This document shows positions 55,033 through 64,000 of a stretch of 64,000 nucleotides of DNA, one piece after another (within the stretch, counting starts at the first letter, position 1; every line of letters begins with the position of its first letter). The DNA is from Tateyamaria sp. ANG-S1 (GTDB lineage Bacteria; Pseudomonadota; Alphaproteobacteria; Rhodobacterales; Rhodobacteraceae), in the NCBI RefSeq assembly GCF_000814025.1, contig NZ_JWLL01000004.1, forward strand, positions 158,150 through 222,149, given 5' to 3'. Made by a program: the position numbers and the translations under genes. The notes under the pieces were generated by a model. That model saw nothing but the letters and a program-made list of their open reading frames with translations. It was not told the DNA's origin and made no database searches.

Positions 55033-58017
55033 ATGTGTGCCGACACGCCTGATTACAAAGACACCCTGAATCTGCCGAAGACCGACTTTCCCATGCGCGC
55101 GGGCCTGCCCAAGCGGGAGCCCGGATGGCTTGAGCGTTGGGCGCGCATCGGGGTGTATGACCGTTTGCGGGAAAAGGAGGGCAGGGAGCCTTTTACTCTC
55201 CACGATGGTCCTCCCTACGCCAACGGCCATCTGCATATCGGCCACGCGCTGAACAAGACGATCAAGGACATGATCGTCCGCTCGCACCAGATGATGGGCC
55301 GCGATGCGCGCTATATCCCTGGCTGGGATTGCCATGGCCTGCCCATCGAGTGGAAGATCGAGGAGCAGTACCGCAAGAAGGGCCGCGACAAGGACCAGGT
55401 GCCGATCAACGAGTTTCGCGCCGAGTGCCGGGACTTTGCCGCCGGATGGGTCGACATCCAGCGCGAGGAATTCAAGCGTCTGGGTATCACCGGCAACTGG
55501 GATCAGCCCTACCTGACCATGGATTTCCATGCGGAACGGGTGATTGCCGAAGAATTCATGAAGTTTCTCATGAACGGCACACTCTATCAGGGCTCGAAAC
55601 CTGTGATGTGGTCGCCGGTGGAACAGACCGCGCTGGCCGAGGCGGAAGTTGAGTACCACGACAAGGACAGCTTCACCATCTGGGTGAAGTTCCGCGTGGC
55701 TGAATACCAGGCCCCTGACCTTGCGCTGGCCGGTGAAGAGATGGGGGGCGGCGAAGCCACTGCCATTTTTGAGGCTGGACAGAAGGCCACGACCGATTTC
55801 GAAGGCGCCTATGTGGTGATCTGGACCACCACGCCCTGGACCATGCCGTCCAACAAGGCGGTCGTGTTTGGGCCTGACATTTCCTATGGTCTCTACGAAG
55901 TGACTGGACGACCGGAAGAATGCTGGGCGCGCATCGGCGACCGCTACATCCTGGCTGACAACCTGGCGGCCGACGTGCTGGGTCGCGCGCGGCTCGATGA
56001 CACGATGTACCGCCGTCTGCGGGACGTCACGCCTGCGCAGCTTGCGAACATGACGCTGACCCACCCGCTGAAAGGCGCCGAAGACGCGAACGGCGAATGG
56101 GACGACACCCGCGACTTCCGTGCTGCGGACTTCGTCACCGACACCGAAGGCACCGGGTTTGTCCATTGCGCGCCCTCCCACGGGATGGAAGAATATGACC
56201 TCTACCGTGAGCTGGGCATGCTCGAACAGGTCATCACCTACAACGTGAACCCCGACGGGCGCTTCCGCGATGACCTGCCGTTCTTTGGCGGCAAGGCCAT
56301 CCTGAAACCCAACGGGAAAGAGGGGAACGCCAACGCCGCCGTTATCGACAAGCTGGCCGAGGTGGGCGGGCTGCTTGCCCGTGGCAAGATCAAGCACAGC
56401 TATCCGCATTCTTGGCGGTCTAAGGCGCCCGTGATCTATCGCAACACGCCGCAATGGTTTGCTGCCATCGACAAAGCTGTGGGCGATGGGCAGGACACGC
56501 ACGGCACCACCATCCGTGAACGTGCGTTAACTGAGATTGACAACGTGAACTGGGTGCCGCGTTCTGGCCGCAACCGTCTGCATTCGATGATGGAGGCGCG
56601 CCCCGACTGGGTGCTGTCGCGCCAACGCGCCTGGGGCGTGCCGCTGACCTGCTTTACGAAGAACGGGGCGCTGCCCACGGACGAAGACTTCCTGCTCAGG
56701 AACGAAGAGGTCAACGCACGCATCGTAGAGGCGTTCGAGGCCGAGGGCGCCGATGCCTGGTATGCCGATGGCGCCAAGGAACGTTTCCTTGGCAACCTCG
56801 TGAACCCAGATGAATACGAACAGGTCACCGACATTCTCGACGTGTGGTTCGACTCCGGCTCCACCCATGCCTTCGTCCTGCGCGACCGCGCGGATGGCAC
56901 CGATGACGGCGTGGCCGACGTCTACATGGAAGGCACGGACCAGCACCGCGGCTGGTTCCACTCCTCGCTCTTGCAATCGGTCGGCACCACGGGCCGCGCG
57001 CCCTACCGAAACGTGGTCACCCACGGCATGACGCTCGATGAAAAGGGCCTCAAGATGTCCAAATCCATCGGGAACACGATCGTGCCCGAGGAGGTCGTCA
57101 AGCAATACGGCGCCGACATACTGCGGCTCTGGGTGGCACAAACGGATTACACCGCAGACCAGCGGATCGGGCCTGAAATCCTGAAAGGGGTTGCAGACAG
57201 CTATCGCCGCCTGCGTAACACGATGCGGTTTATGCTGGGGTCACTATCGGACTTTACAGACGCCGACCGCACCGACCCGGTAGACATGCCGGAGCTTGAA
57301 CGCTGGGTGCTGCACCGCCTGTCCGAACTGGATGAGGTCGTGCGCGAGGGCTACCAGAAGTTCGACTTTCAGCGCGTGTTCTCGGTCGTCTTCACCTTCG
57401 CCACTGTGGACCTGTCGGCCTTCTACTTCGACATCCGCAAGGACGCGCTCTATTGCGATGGCGACACGCTGGAACGGCGCTCGGCGCGCACCGTGCTCGA
57501 CCTGCTCTACCACCGGCTGACCACCTGGCTGGCACCGATCCTCGTCTTCACGATGGAGGAGGTGTGGCTGGAGCGTTACCCGGGCGACGACAGTTCGGTC
57601 CACCTGATGGACATTCCGGAGACGCCCACGGCGTGGCGCAACGATGCACTGGCCGCGAAATGGGCGGGCATCCGCAGCGCCCGGCGCGCTGTAACTGCGG
57701 CGCTCGAAATTCAGCGGACGGACAAGGTCATCGGCGCGTCGCTCGAAGCGGCTCCGGTCGTACATGTCGAAGACGCCGACCTCGCCGCCGCTCTTCAGGA
57801 TCTGCCATTCGCCGACATTTGCATCACCTCGCAGATCAAAGTGACCACCGATCCGGCTCCGGCGGAAGCGTTCCGTATGCCGGAAGCGGAAGGCGTCGGC
57901 GTTGTCTTTGAAAAAGCAGAAGGCACCAAATGCGCCCGCTGTTGGAAGGTGCTGCCAGATGTGGGGCTGCATGCCCATCCCGACGTCTGCGGGCGCTGCA
58001 ACACGGCGCTGGGCTAG
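55033..58017 (+). CDS. ileS: Isoleucyl-tRNA synthetase
   Basis: 994 aa from the ATG at 55033 (MCADTPDYKDTLNLPKTDFPM). The HIGH motif is HIGH at 68-71, KMSKS is at 674-678 (LKMSKSIGNT), and the editing domain has WTTTPWTMPSNKAV. A C-terminal zinc-finger-like Cys set (CARCWKVLPDVGLHAHPDVCGRC) is present. It charges tRNA-Ile. An extra upstream in-frame ATG at 54970 is less likely because homologues start near CADTPDYK-type sequence. Confidence 0.98.
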   Translation: MCADTPDYKDTLNLPKTDFPMRAGLPKREPGWLERWARIGVYDRLREKEGREPFTLHDGPPYANGHLHIGHALNKTIKDMIVRSHQMMGRDARYIPGWDCHGLPIEWKIEEQYRKKGRDKDQVPINEFRAECRDFAAGWVDIQREEFKRLGITGNWDQPYLTMDFHAERVIAEEFMKFLMNGTLYQGSKPVMWSPVEQTALAEAEVEYHDKDSFTIWVKFRVAEYQAPDLALAGEEMGGGEATAIFEAGQKATTDFEGAYVVIWTTTPWTMPSNKAVVFGPDISYGLYEVTGRPEECWARIGDRYILADNLAADVLGRARLDDTMYRRLRDVTPAQLANMTLTHPLKGAEDANGEWDDTRDFRAADFVTDTEGTGFVHCAPSHGMEEYDLYRELGMLEQVITYNVNPDGRFRDDLPFFGGKAILKPNGKEGNANAAVIDKLAEVGGLLARGKIKHSYPHSWRSKAPVIYRNTPQWFAAIDKAVGDGQDTHGTTIRERALTEIDNVNWVPRSGRNRLHSMMEARPDWVLSRQRAWGVPLTCFTKNGALPTDEDFLLRNEEVNARIVEAFEAEGADAWYADGAKERFLGNLVNPDEYEQVTDILDVWFDSGSTHAFVLRDRADGTDDGVADVYMEGTDQHRGWFHSSLLQSVGTTGRAPYRNVVTHGMTLDEKGLKMSKSIGNTIVPEEVVKQYGADILRLWVAQTDYTADQRIGPEILKGVADSYRRLRNTMRFMLGSLSDFTDADRTDPVDMPELERWVLHRLSELDEVVREGYQKFDFQRVFSVVFTFATVDLSAFYFDIRKDALYCDGDTLERRSARTVLDLLYHRLTTWLAPILVFTMEEVWLERYPGDDSSVHLMDIPETPTAWRNDALAAKWAGIRSARRAVTAALEIQRTDKVIGASLEAAPVVHVEDADLAAALQDLPFADICITSQIKVTTDPAPAEAFRMPEAEGVGVVFEKAEGTKCARCWKVLPDVGLHAHPDVCGRCNTALG

Positions 58018-58035
58018 GCGGAGGACACCTCCGCC
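58017..58035 (+). terminator. 8-bp hairpin after ileS
   Basis: GGCGGAGG-ACA-CCTCCGCC begins at the last base of the ileS stop codon and is followed by TTACA. It is the reverse complement of the hairpin core at 12259-12281. Termination is plausible despite the short T stretch. Confidence 0.6.
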
Positions 58036-58049
58036 TTACATGGCGCAAG

Positions 58050-58304
58050 ATGGCGAATGATGCGCAGATCGGGGCAGCAATCCTCAATGCAGTCTACGAA
58101 CGCGGGGCGGGCAAGACTATTTGCCCCTCCGAAGTAGCCCGCGCGCTTACCGACGATTGGCGTCCGCTGATGCCTGACGTGCGTCGTGTTGCACAAACGC
58201 TGGCCGACGACGGCAACATTGCGATCACGCAAAAGGGCAACCCGGTCAATGCTTTGACAGCCCGCGGCCCAATTCGCCTCGGTCTGCCCGTTTCTTCTGA
58301 CTGA
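58050..58304 (+). CDS. DUF3253 small protein
   Basis: 84 aa from the ATG at 58050. The winged-helix-like pattern IGAAILNAVYERGAGKTICPSEVARALTDDWRPLMPDVRRVAQTLADDGNIAITQKGNPV is the DUF3253 signature; these are predicted helix-turn-helix proteins. The last codons lie within the conserved box of the convergent-terminator module shared with 37733-37752. The ribosome site is weak, and the hairpin after ileS lies 14 bases upstream. Confidence 0.82.
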   Translation: MANDAQIGAAILNAVYERGAGKTICPSEVARALTDDWRPLMPDVRRVAQTLADDGNIAITQKGNPVNALTARGPIRLGLPVSSD

Positions 58305-58348
58305 AAATACGACGGGGGGAGGCGCATCGCGCCGGGGGCTGTGCCCCC
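58291..58348. terminator. Convergent-gene terminator module (repeat copy 2)
   Basis: The box TTTCTTCTGACTGAAAATAC (58291-58310, overlapping the DUF3253 stop) is followed by hairpin GGGGGC-TGT-GCCCCC (58334-58348) and an ATGTCGTCGGCG segment before the priA stop. Same order as the copy between cobQ and the Anbu gene; both lie between convergent genes. Confidence 0.68.
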
Positions 58349-58382
58349 TAAACTATGTCGTCGGCGTCAGCCGGCCGCTGGA

Positions 58383-60575
58383 TCAGTAAAAACTCTGCGG
58401 ATCAATATCCACGGCCAGACGCAGATCACCCTTCAGGCGCAGCTGACCGACCCACTGCGCAATGGCACCCTGTAGTGCGACACCCTTGCCCGCCTTCACC
58501 AAGAGCCGCACGCGATGCCGCCCGCGAATGCGTGCAATCGGGGCAGGGGCCGGGCCAAAGACCTGCGCACCCACCCGCTGCAACGCGCCCGCATTCCGCG
58601 CTAACGCGTTGGCTGCATCAAACACCTGCGCCACATCCGGGCCGCTCAGGATGATGCCTGCCATCCGGCCATAGGGCGGTACACCTGCGGCCTCGCGCTG
58701 TGCGGCCTCGGCCCGCCAGAAGCCTTCCTCGTCCCCTGCCAGAATGGCACGAATGACCGGATGCTCCGGCTGATAGGTTTGCAACATCGCCGTGCCCGGC
58801 TTCTCCGCTCGGCCCGCACGCCCCGCCACCTGGCGCATCAACTGAAATGTCCGCTCGGCGGCGCGCAAATCCGACCCCTGCAACCCGAGGTCGGCGTCGA
58901 TGACGCCAACGAGGGTCAGGTTGGGAAAATTGTGCCCCTTCGCCACAAGCTGCGTGCCGATGATCACGTCGGCCCCACCTTCGGCAATCTGCTCAATCTC
59001 GGCTTTCAAAGCCCGGGCCGAGCCATACATGTCCGAACTCAGCACCGCCACGCGGGCATCGGGGAACAACTCCACTGCCTCCTCGCCCAACCGTTCCACA
59101 CCGGGGCCCACAGGCGCCATCCGGTCCTCTGCCTCGCAGGACGGACAGACCGTCGGCATCGGCTTCGTCTCACCGCACTGATGGCACATCAACCGCTTCA
59201 GGAACCGGTGCTCAACCATCCGCGCATCGCACTGGTCACACCCAACCTGATGCCCGCAGGCCCGACACAGGGTGATCGGAGCATAGCCGCGACGGTTCAA
59301 AAACAGCATCGCCTGCTCGCCCGCCTCCAGCCGCGCCTCCACCGCGCGCTTCAACTCCTCCGACACCCAGCGGTTCGATTGTAACTTCTCCGCCCGCATG
59401 TCGATGGTGCGCATGGTCGGCATCACGGCAGGACCAAACCGCGCCTCCAGATCGAGGCGCGTGTACTTCCCGCTTTCCGCATTGGCCCACGATTCCAACG
59501 ACGGGGTGGCCGAGGCCAGAACCACCTGCGCCCCCAGCATCGACGCCCGCAACACCGCCATGTCCCGCGCGTTATACAGAACCCCGTCCTCCTGCTTGTA
59601 GGAGGTGTCGTGTTCCTCATCGACCACGATCAGGCCGAGGTTCTGATAGGGCAGAAACAGTGCTGACCGCGCCCCTATTACAAGCTGCGCCTGACCCTGA
59701 CCAACCATCTTCCAGATGCGCCGCCGCTCGGTCATGGTGGCCCCGGAATGCCATTCGGCAGGACGCGCGCCAAATCGTTCCTCTACCCGCTTCAGAAACT
59801 CTGCGGTCAGCGCAATTTCCGGCAATAAAACAAGTGCTTGTCGCCCGGCTTTCAGGCAAGCGGCGACGGCCTCCAGATACACCTCGGTCTTGCCCGACCC
59901 GGTCACACCGCGCAGCAGGGTCGTGCCATACGCGCCCGACTGCACCGCCTGCGCAATGTGCCCCGCCGCACGCGCCTGATCCTCGGTCAACGCTTTGCCC
60001 GGGCGCGACGGGTCCATCGGCGGAAAGGGCAGATCGCGCGGGCTGTCTTCCTCGGCCACAGCTCCCTGTTTCACCAACCCCTTGATGACTGATGATGTCA
60101 CGCCAGACAGTTCAGCCAGCTCCTTAAGCGTGAACGACAAGTCACCGTACTCACTCAGAAAGTCCAGCACGCGTCGGCGTGCGTCTGTCATCCGGTCCGG
60201 CTCATCCGGTCCACGCCGGTACACCTTTCGCATCGACGGTGGATCACCTAATCCCGGTGCACGGGTGGCGAGCCGCAGCATCGCAGGCATCGGCGTCAAC
60301 GTATAGGCGGCCGCCTTTTCCAAGAACGCGCGCATCTCGTCCCGCATGGGGGCCGCATCCAGCACCCGCAGCACCGACCGCACCTTGGCGTAATCGTAGT
60401 CACCCTTGCCCGGTCTCCAAACGACACCTAGCACCTTGCGCGGGCCAAGTGGCACCTCGACAAATGCGCCCAGATGGCACCCACCCTCGGGTGCCTTGTA
60501 GTCCAGCGCCCGGTCGAGCGGCTGCGTCGTGAGCACGGCGACCAACATGCCTTCGTCATAAAATGACGGCATCAT
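58383..60575 (-). CDS. priA: Primosomal replication restart helicase PriA
   Basis: 730 aa. The N-terminal DNA-binding domain is followed by the Walker A GVTGSGKT (223-230), the DEEH box (319-322), a zinc-binding insertion with paired Cys (CRACGHQVGCDQC and CHQCGE...CPSC), and helicase motifs GTQLVAKGHNFPNLTLVGV and RQVAGRAGRA. It reloads the replisome at stalled forks. The ATG at 60575 was kept; a start at residue 10 (MLVAVLTTQPLD) is possible but its purine run is too close. Confidence 0.97.
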   Translation of the reverse strand: MMPSFYDEGMLVAVLTTQPLDRALDYKAPEGGCHLGAFVEVPLGPRKVLGVVWRPGKGDYDYAKVRSVLRVLDAAPMRDEMRAFLEKAAAYTLTPMPAMLRLATRAPGLGDPPSMRKVYRRGPDEPDRMTDARRRVLDFLSEYGDLSFTLKELAELSGVTSSVIKGLVKQGAVAEEDSPRDLPFPPMDPSRPGKALTEDQARAAGHIAQAVQSGAYGTTLLRGVTGSGKTEVYLEAVAACLKAGRQALVLLPEIALTAEFLKRVEERFGARPAEWHSGATMTERRRIWKMVGQGQAQLVIGARSALFLPYQNLGLIVVDEEHDTSYKQEDGVLYNARDMAVLRASMLGAQVVLASATPSLESWANAESGKYTRLDLEARFGPAVMPTMRTIDMRAEKLQSNRWVSEELKRAVEARLEAGEQAMLFLNRRGYAPITLCRACGHQVGCDQCDARMVEHRFLKRLMCHQCGETKPMPTVCPSCEAEDRMAPVGPGVERLGEEAVELFPDARVAVLSSDMYGSARALKAEIEQIAEGGADVIIGTQLVAKGHNFPNLTLVGVIDADLGLQGSDLRAAERTFQLMRQVAGRAGRAEKPGTAMLQTYQPEHPVIRAILAGDEEGFWRAEAAQREAAGVPPYGRMAGIILSGPDVAQVFDAANALARNAGALQRVGAQVFGPAPAPIARIRGRHRVRLLVKAGKGVALQGAIAQWVGQLRLKGDLRLAVDIDPQSFY

Positions 60576-60665
60576 GTTAGCGCCAACATATGAGGGGTTC
60601 AGTCTTCACCTGCCATGAGGTAAAGGCAAGTCAAGCAAACGCCAAGCCATCAAGAGAGGCCGCAC

Positions 60666-61319
60666 ATGAAATTCTTCGTAGACTCAGCCGAGATTGACGC
60701 CATCGCCGAACTCAACGATCTGGGGATGGTTGACGGCGTCACCACCAACCCATCGCTGATCCTGAAATCGGGCCGCGACATCCTCGAGGTGACCAAGGAA
60801 ATCTGTGATCTGGTCGACGGCCCCGTCAGCGCCGAAGTGGTCGCGCTTGAGGCTGATGCCATGATCGCCGAGGGCCGCAAACTGGCCGAGATCGCCGACA
60901 ACATCACCGTCAAACTGCCGCTGACATGGGACGGGCTCAAAGCCTGCAAGGTGCTGTCGGGCGAGGGCAAGATGGTCAACGTCACACTTTGTTTCTCCGC
61001 CAACCAGGCGCTGCTTGCTGCCAAGGCGGGCGCGTCCTTCATCTCGCCCTTCATCGGGCGTCTCGATGACATGCATATCGACGGTCTGGAACTGATCGAA
61101 GACATCCGCACCATCTACGACAATTACGGGTTCGAGACGGAGATCCTCGCCGCCTCAATCCGGTCGGTGAACCACATCCAAGACTGTGCGAAGATCGGTG
61201 CCGACGTCATCACCTCGCCGCCCGATGTGATCAAGAAGCTCGCCGGGCACCCGCTGACGGACAAGGGCCTTGATGCTTTTATGAAAGACTGGGCCAAGAC
61301 GGGACAGAAAATCCTGTAA
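60666..61319 (+). CDS. Transaldolase-like fructose-6-phosphate aldolase family enzyme
   Basis: 217 aa, the length of the small TalC/FSA subfamily. The Schiff-base Lys is K83 ([13 protein letters not shown]). Also [41 protein letters not shown] and [15 protein letters not shown]. It is either a transaldolase of the pentose-phosphate pathway or a fructose-6-phosphate aldolase; sequence alone does not decide. It is divergent from priA, with a GAGAGG site before the ATG. Confidence 0.93.
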   Translation: MKFFVDSAEIDAIAELNDLGMVDGVTTNPSLILKSGRDILEVTKEICDLVDGPVSAEVVALEADAMIAEGRKLAEIADNITVKLPLTWDGLKACKVLSGEGKMVNVTLCFSANQALLAAKAGASFISPFIGRLDDMHIDGLELIEDIRTIYDNYGFETEILAASIRSVNHIQDCAKIGADVITSPPDVIKKLAGHPLTDKGLDAFMKDWAKTGQKIL

Positions 61320-61613
61320 ATCAGGGCTTTCCGGCCCGCCTTAGCAACACACGAAGCGCAACCGGCCCCAGCGGAAAAATCCGGGGCACAGGTCCGTGAG
61401 CAGTGGCTTCGGATACCATATTCATGGGCCGCATATGACAGGGCGGGCAGGGCCGTTCACGGGGAAGTTGCAGGCGCGCTTCCCCGGTCGTAGCGTCACT
61501 TTGGAGCGGTCCAGCAACAACACGCCTGCATCCGGACAATTATTCCAAGTTCGGGGCAGATTTCGCGAATCGCCTGTGATATAAATTCTGTTAAGACCAA
61601 AAACAGGTACGGT

Positions 61614-62321
61614 ATGAGCAGCCAGCCCAAGATTGACGACGCCTTGCGTGAGGCGATTATTTCCCGACCCGATGTCATTTTAGACGACAAGGATTTGATG
61701 CACGCCCTCATCGCAGCGAACGAGCGCGCGATGGGAGGCAATATCGTGGACCTGCGCGGCCTCGCCATGGAACGGCTAGAGGCGCGGCTGGACCGGCTCG
61801 AGGACACCCACCGCTCGGTTATCGCCGCGGCCTATGAAAACCTCGCAGGCACAAACCAGATTCACCGCGCCATTCTGCGCATGCTCGACCCCATGGAGTT
61901 CGAGGCATTCCTGCGCGACTTGGGCGGCGAAGTGGCCGAAATACTGCGCGTCGATGCGGTCAAACTGGTGCTGGAGTCGGTGCAAAACGACAAGGACCCC
62001 GCCTTGCAGCGTTTGGGCGGCGTGCTAAGCGTGGCCGAGCCCGGCTTCATCGACACCTACCTGACCGACGGGCGTGGGGGCAATGTCCGGCAGGTCACCC
62101 TGCGCCAGTTGCAAGATGCCGACCCGGAAATCTACGGCGACGATGCCACCTGGATCCGGTCCGAGGCGTGCCTTAAGCTCGACTTCGGCGACGGCCGTCT
62201 GCCGGGCCTTCTGGTCATGGGCGCCGAAGACCCGCACATGTTTGGCCCGCAACAGGGCACCGACCTGCTGTCCTTCTTCACAGGTGTCTTCGAACGCGCG
62301 ATGCGGCGCTGGCTGGGATGA
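61614..62321 (+). CDS. DUF484 family protein
   Basis: 235 aa. An N-terminal helical segment (DALREAIISRPDVILDDKDLMHALIAANE) and a coiled-coil-like RLEARLDRLEDTHRSVIAAAYENL precede a GAF-like domain ending LLVMGAEDPHMFGPQQGTDLLSFFTGVFERAMRRWL. This is the DUF484 layout, commonly found next to xerC. The stop overlaps the xerC start. The 294-base gap upstream holds no supported gene; TATAAA at about 61579-61584 could be a -10 element. Confidence 0.9.
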   Translation: MSSQPKIDDALREAIISRPDVILDDKDLMHALIAANERAMGGNIVDLRGLAMERLEARLDRLEDTHRSVIAAAYENLAGTNQIHRAILRMLDPMEFEAFLRDLGGEVAEILRVDAVKLVLESVQNDKDPALQRLGGVLSVAEPGFIDTYLTDGRGGNVRQVTLRQLQDADPEIYGDDATWIRSEACLKLDFGDGRLPGLLVMGAEDPHMFGPQQGTDLLSFFTGVFERAMRRWLG

Positions 62322-63238
62322 GCCTTATTTCCCCCGCCGCCCGCGACGCGCTGGAGAACTTTCTGGCGCACGAGCGCGCGATCAAGGGGGCGGCGGACAA
62401 CACGATCACCGCCTATGGCCGCGACATCACCGAATTCCTGGCCTTCATGACCGAACACTCCGGGCAGACGCAGGGCCTCGGCGCGCTGGCAAGGATCGAC
62501 ACACGCGACATGCGGTCCTGGATGGCCCGCACGCGGGCAGGGGGCGTCAGCGCCCGCTCGCTGGCGCGCAAGCTGTCGGCGGTCAAAGCGTTCTATAAAT
62601 GGCTCTCGGGTCGCGAAGGGTTCGAGCCCACCGCCGTCCTCAGCACCCGAGCGCCCAAGTTCAACAAGAAACTGCCGCGCCCGCTCGATGAAAGTGCGGC
62701 ACGCGAACTTCTCGACATCGCCCCCCTGCAATCCGACAAACCCTGGATCGGCCTGCGCGACACAGCCGTCCTCACACTGCTCTGGGGCTGCGGCCTGCGC
62801 ATTTCAGAAGCGTTGTCGCTGACCGCCGGACAAGCGCCACTGCCCCAAGTGCTGCGGATCACCGGCAAGGGCGGCAAGGAACGGATCGTCCCGGTCATCG
62901 ACGCCGCACGCGACGCGGTCGATACCTATATGAACGCCTGCCCTTATGACCTCCCCGCTGACGGCCCGCTGTTCCGTGCCATCCGCGGCGGACCCCTCGC
63001 GCCCCGTGCGATCCAGAAGGTCATGGCCAACGCGCGCATGCAACTGGGTCTGCCCGCCAGCGCCACGCCCCACGCCATGCGCCACAGCTTTGCGACGCAT
63101 CTTCTGAACGCAGGCGGCGACCTGCGGGCGATCCAGGAACTCCTCGGCCATGCCTCTCTGTCCACGACCCAGGCCTACACCGCCGTCGACACTGTCCGCC
63201 TGATGGAAGTCTACGCCAAGGCTCACCCCAAGGCCTGA
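62318..63238 (+). CDS. xerC: Tyrosine recombinase XerC
   Basis: 306 aa. The N-terminal SAM-like core-binding domain (about 10-110) precedes the catalytic domain with R161 (GCGLRISEAL), a Lys in GKGGKERIVP, H252-xx-R255 (HAMRHSFATHLL), H278 (GHASLSTTQ) and nucleophile Y287. It resolves chromosome dimers at dif with XerD. The start overlaps the DUF484 stop (ATGA). Confidence 0.95.
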   Translation: MSLISPAARDALENFLAHERAIKGAADNTITAYGRDITEFLAFMTEHSGQTQGLGALARIDTRDMRSWMARTRAGGVSARSLARKLSAVKAFYKWLSGREGFEPTAVLSTRAPKFNKKLPRPLDESAARELLDIAPLQSDKPWIGLRDTAVLTLLWGCGLRISEALSLTAGQAPLPQVLRITGKGGKERIVPVIDAARDAVDTYMNACPYDLPADGPLFRAIRGGPLAPRAIQKVMANARMQLGLPASATPHAMRHSFATHLLNAGGDLRAIQELLGHASLSTTQAYTAVDTVRLMEVYAKAHPKA

Positions 63239-63288
63239 CACGTCGCGTCCGTCTTGAAACCTGTCCCGCAATCGACCATGAGACCCGA

Positions 63289-63978
63289 ATGACTTTGCAA
63301 ATGCGCGCGCTCGGCGTTCACCTTCTCACCGCCACCGGTGCGGTCTTTGCCATGCTGGCCATGCTCGCCGCGGTCGAGGCGGAGTGGGACCTCATGTTCC
63401 TCTGGCTCGTCGTGGCCTTCTTCGTCGATGGCATCGACGGGCCACTGGCGCGCAAATACGACGTGAAGACCAACGCCCCCGAATTCGACGGCGTCCTTTT
63501 GGACTTGATCATCGACTATCTCACCTATGTCTTCATCCCGGCCTTCGCCCTTTTCGCCTCGGGCCTCATGGCGGGCTGGACAGGCTGGGTCGCGATCATC
63601 CTCATCACCTTCGCCAGTGCGATGTATTTCGCCGACACGCGGATGAAGACCAAGGATAACTCCTTTTCCGGCTTCCCCGGCTGCTGGAACATGGTGGTGC
63701 TTGTGATCTTCGCACTCGAGCCGACATTCTGGGCTTCACTTGCACTGGTCACGGTCCTCGCGGTGGGCATGTTCCTGCCCGTCAAATTCATCCACCCCGT
63801 GCGCACCGAACGCTGGCGCTGGCTCAGCCTGCCGATGGCACTTGCATGGACGTTCTTTGCGGGCTGGGCGGCCTGGGTCGACTTCCATCCCGAAAGCTGG
63901 GCACATTGGGGTCTGGTGATCACCTCGCTCTATCTGCTCTTTGCAGGCATCGCTCAGCAGCTCTTTCCACAACGCTGA
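63289..63978 (+). CDS. pcs: Phosphatidylcholine synthase Pcs
   Basis: 229 aa with about seven membrane helices. The CDP-alcohol phosphotransferase motif is DGIDGPLAR followed 12 residues later by GVLLDLIID, and the Pcs-type DYLTYVFIPAFAL follows. It condenses choline with CDP-diacylglycerol in the inner membrane, a route typical of host- or algae-associated alphaproteobacteria. A 50-base gap separates it from xerC. Confidence 0.94.
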   Translation: MTLQMRALGVHLLTATGAVFAMLAMLAAVEAEWDLMFLWLVVAFFVDGIDGPLARKYDVKTNAPEFDGVLLDLIIDYLTYVFIPAFALFASGLMAGWTGWVAIILITFASAMYFADTRMKTKDNSFSGFPGCWNMVVLVIFALEPTFWASLALVTVLAVGMFLPVKFIHPVRTERWRWLSLPMALAWTFFAGWAAWVDFHPESWAHWGLVITSLYLLFAGIAQQLFPQR

Positions 63979-63981
63979 ACC

Positions 63982-64000
63982 GTTTTCCGGCGCGGAAAAC
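63982..64000. repeat. Hairpin after pcs, same family as 44167-44278
   Basis: GTTTTCCG-GCG-CGGAAAAC, a perfect 8-bp stem 3 bases after the pcs stop. Arms are identical to the fourth hairpin at 44260-44278; only the loop differs (GCG against CGT). More copies may follow beyond the window edge. Confidence 0.75.

Noticed and set aside
1..64000. CRISPR arrays, prophage, insertion sequences, tRNA or rRNA genes
   Set aside because: No regularly spaced repeats, transposase or integrase other than XerC, phage structural genes, or recognisable tRNA/rRNA sequence were seen by eye.

Overview
The window reads as the chromosome of an alphaproteobacterium of the Rhodobacterales (Roseobacter-type). The reasons are GC-rich dense coding, an oxygen-dependent (CobG/CobN) cobalamin pathway, a phosphatidylcholine synthase, an Anbu-type proteasome homologue with its usual partners, a glutathione-dependent formaldehyde dehydrogenase, and small DUF1127/DUF1636/DUF3307/DUF484 proteins typical of that group. 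No rRNA, tRNA, insertion sequence, prophage or CRISPR array was seen. This placement is inference from gene content.

Layout. 1-7446 (minus): the TamB (cut by the window edge)/TamA outer-membrane assembly pair, then a 1013-aa ABC-exporter-like protein whose ATP-binding half is degenerate and which carries a C-terminal cyclic-nucleotide-binding domain. 7566-12246 (plus): a DUF3307 membrane protein, class III alcohol dehydrogenase, and a two-gene isoquinoline 1-oxidoreductase-type molybdoenzyme. 12288-20109 (minus): a urease locus reading ureD-ureA-small His-rich membrane protein-ureB-[cyclase, CMD, SRPBCC]-ureC-hypothetical-DUF1127-ureE-ureF-ureG, so the structural genes ureB and ureC are separated by three non-urease genes.

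20207-37595: cobalamin genes. One minus-strand run is cobL-cobE-cobM-cobB-cobA-cobF. A second minus-strand run, DUF1636-cobW-cobN-cobG-cobH-cobI-cobJ, begins behind a well-formed cobalamin riboswitch. cobK lies alone on the plus strand between the two runs: its start codon overlaps that of cobL and its 3' end overlaps cobJ. A HAD-type gene broken by an amber codon, then cobO, a membrane protein and cobQ follow on the plus strand. Together these give corrin-ring methylation, contraction, cobalt insertion, adenosylation and amidation. cobC, cobD, cobP, cobU, cobV, cobS and cobT are not in the window.

37813-41764 (minus): the Anbu cluster (circularly permuted ATP-grasp, alpha-E, transglutaminase, Anbu peptidase), a predicted but little-understood peptide-ligation/proteolysis module. 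42011-46448 (plus): a BKACE-type cleavage enzyme, an acyl-CoA dehydrogenase and two coupled genes of unknown function. 46410-54753: truA, ycjX-GNAT-ycjF, a thioredoxin-reductase-like flavoprotein with an N-terminal cyclic-nucleotide-type domain and no redox CxxC, and a DUF2339 membrane protein. 55033-63978: ileS, DUF3253, priA, a transaldolase-like aldolase, DUF484, xerC and pcs. Several short palindromic elements recur in intergenic spaces across the window, some as likely terminators.
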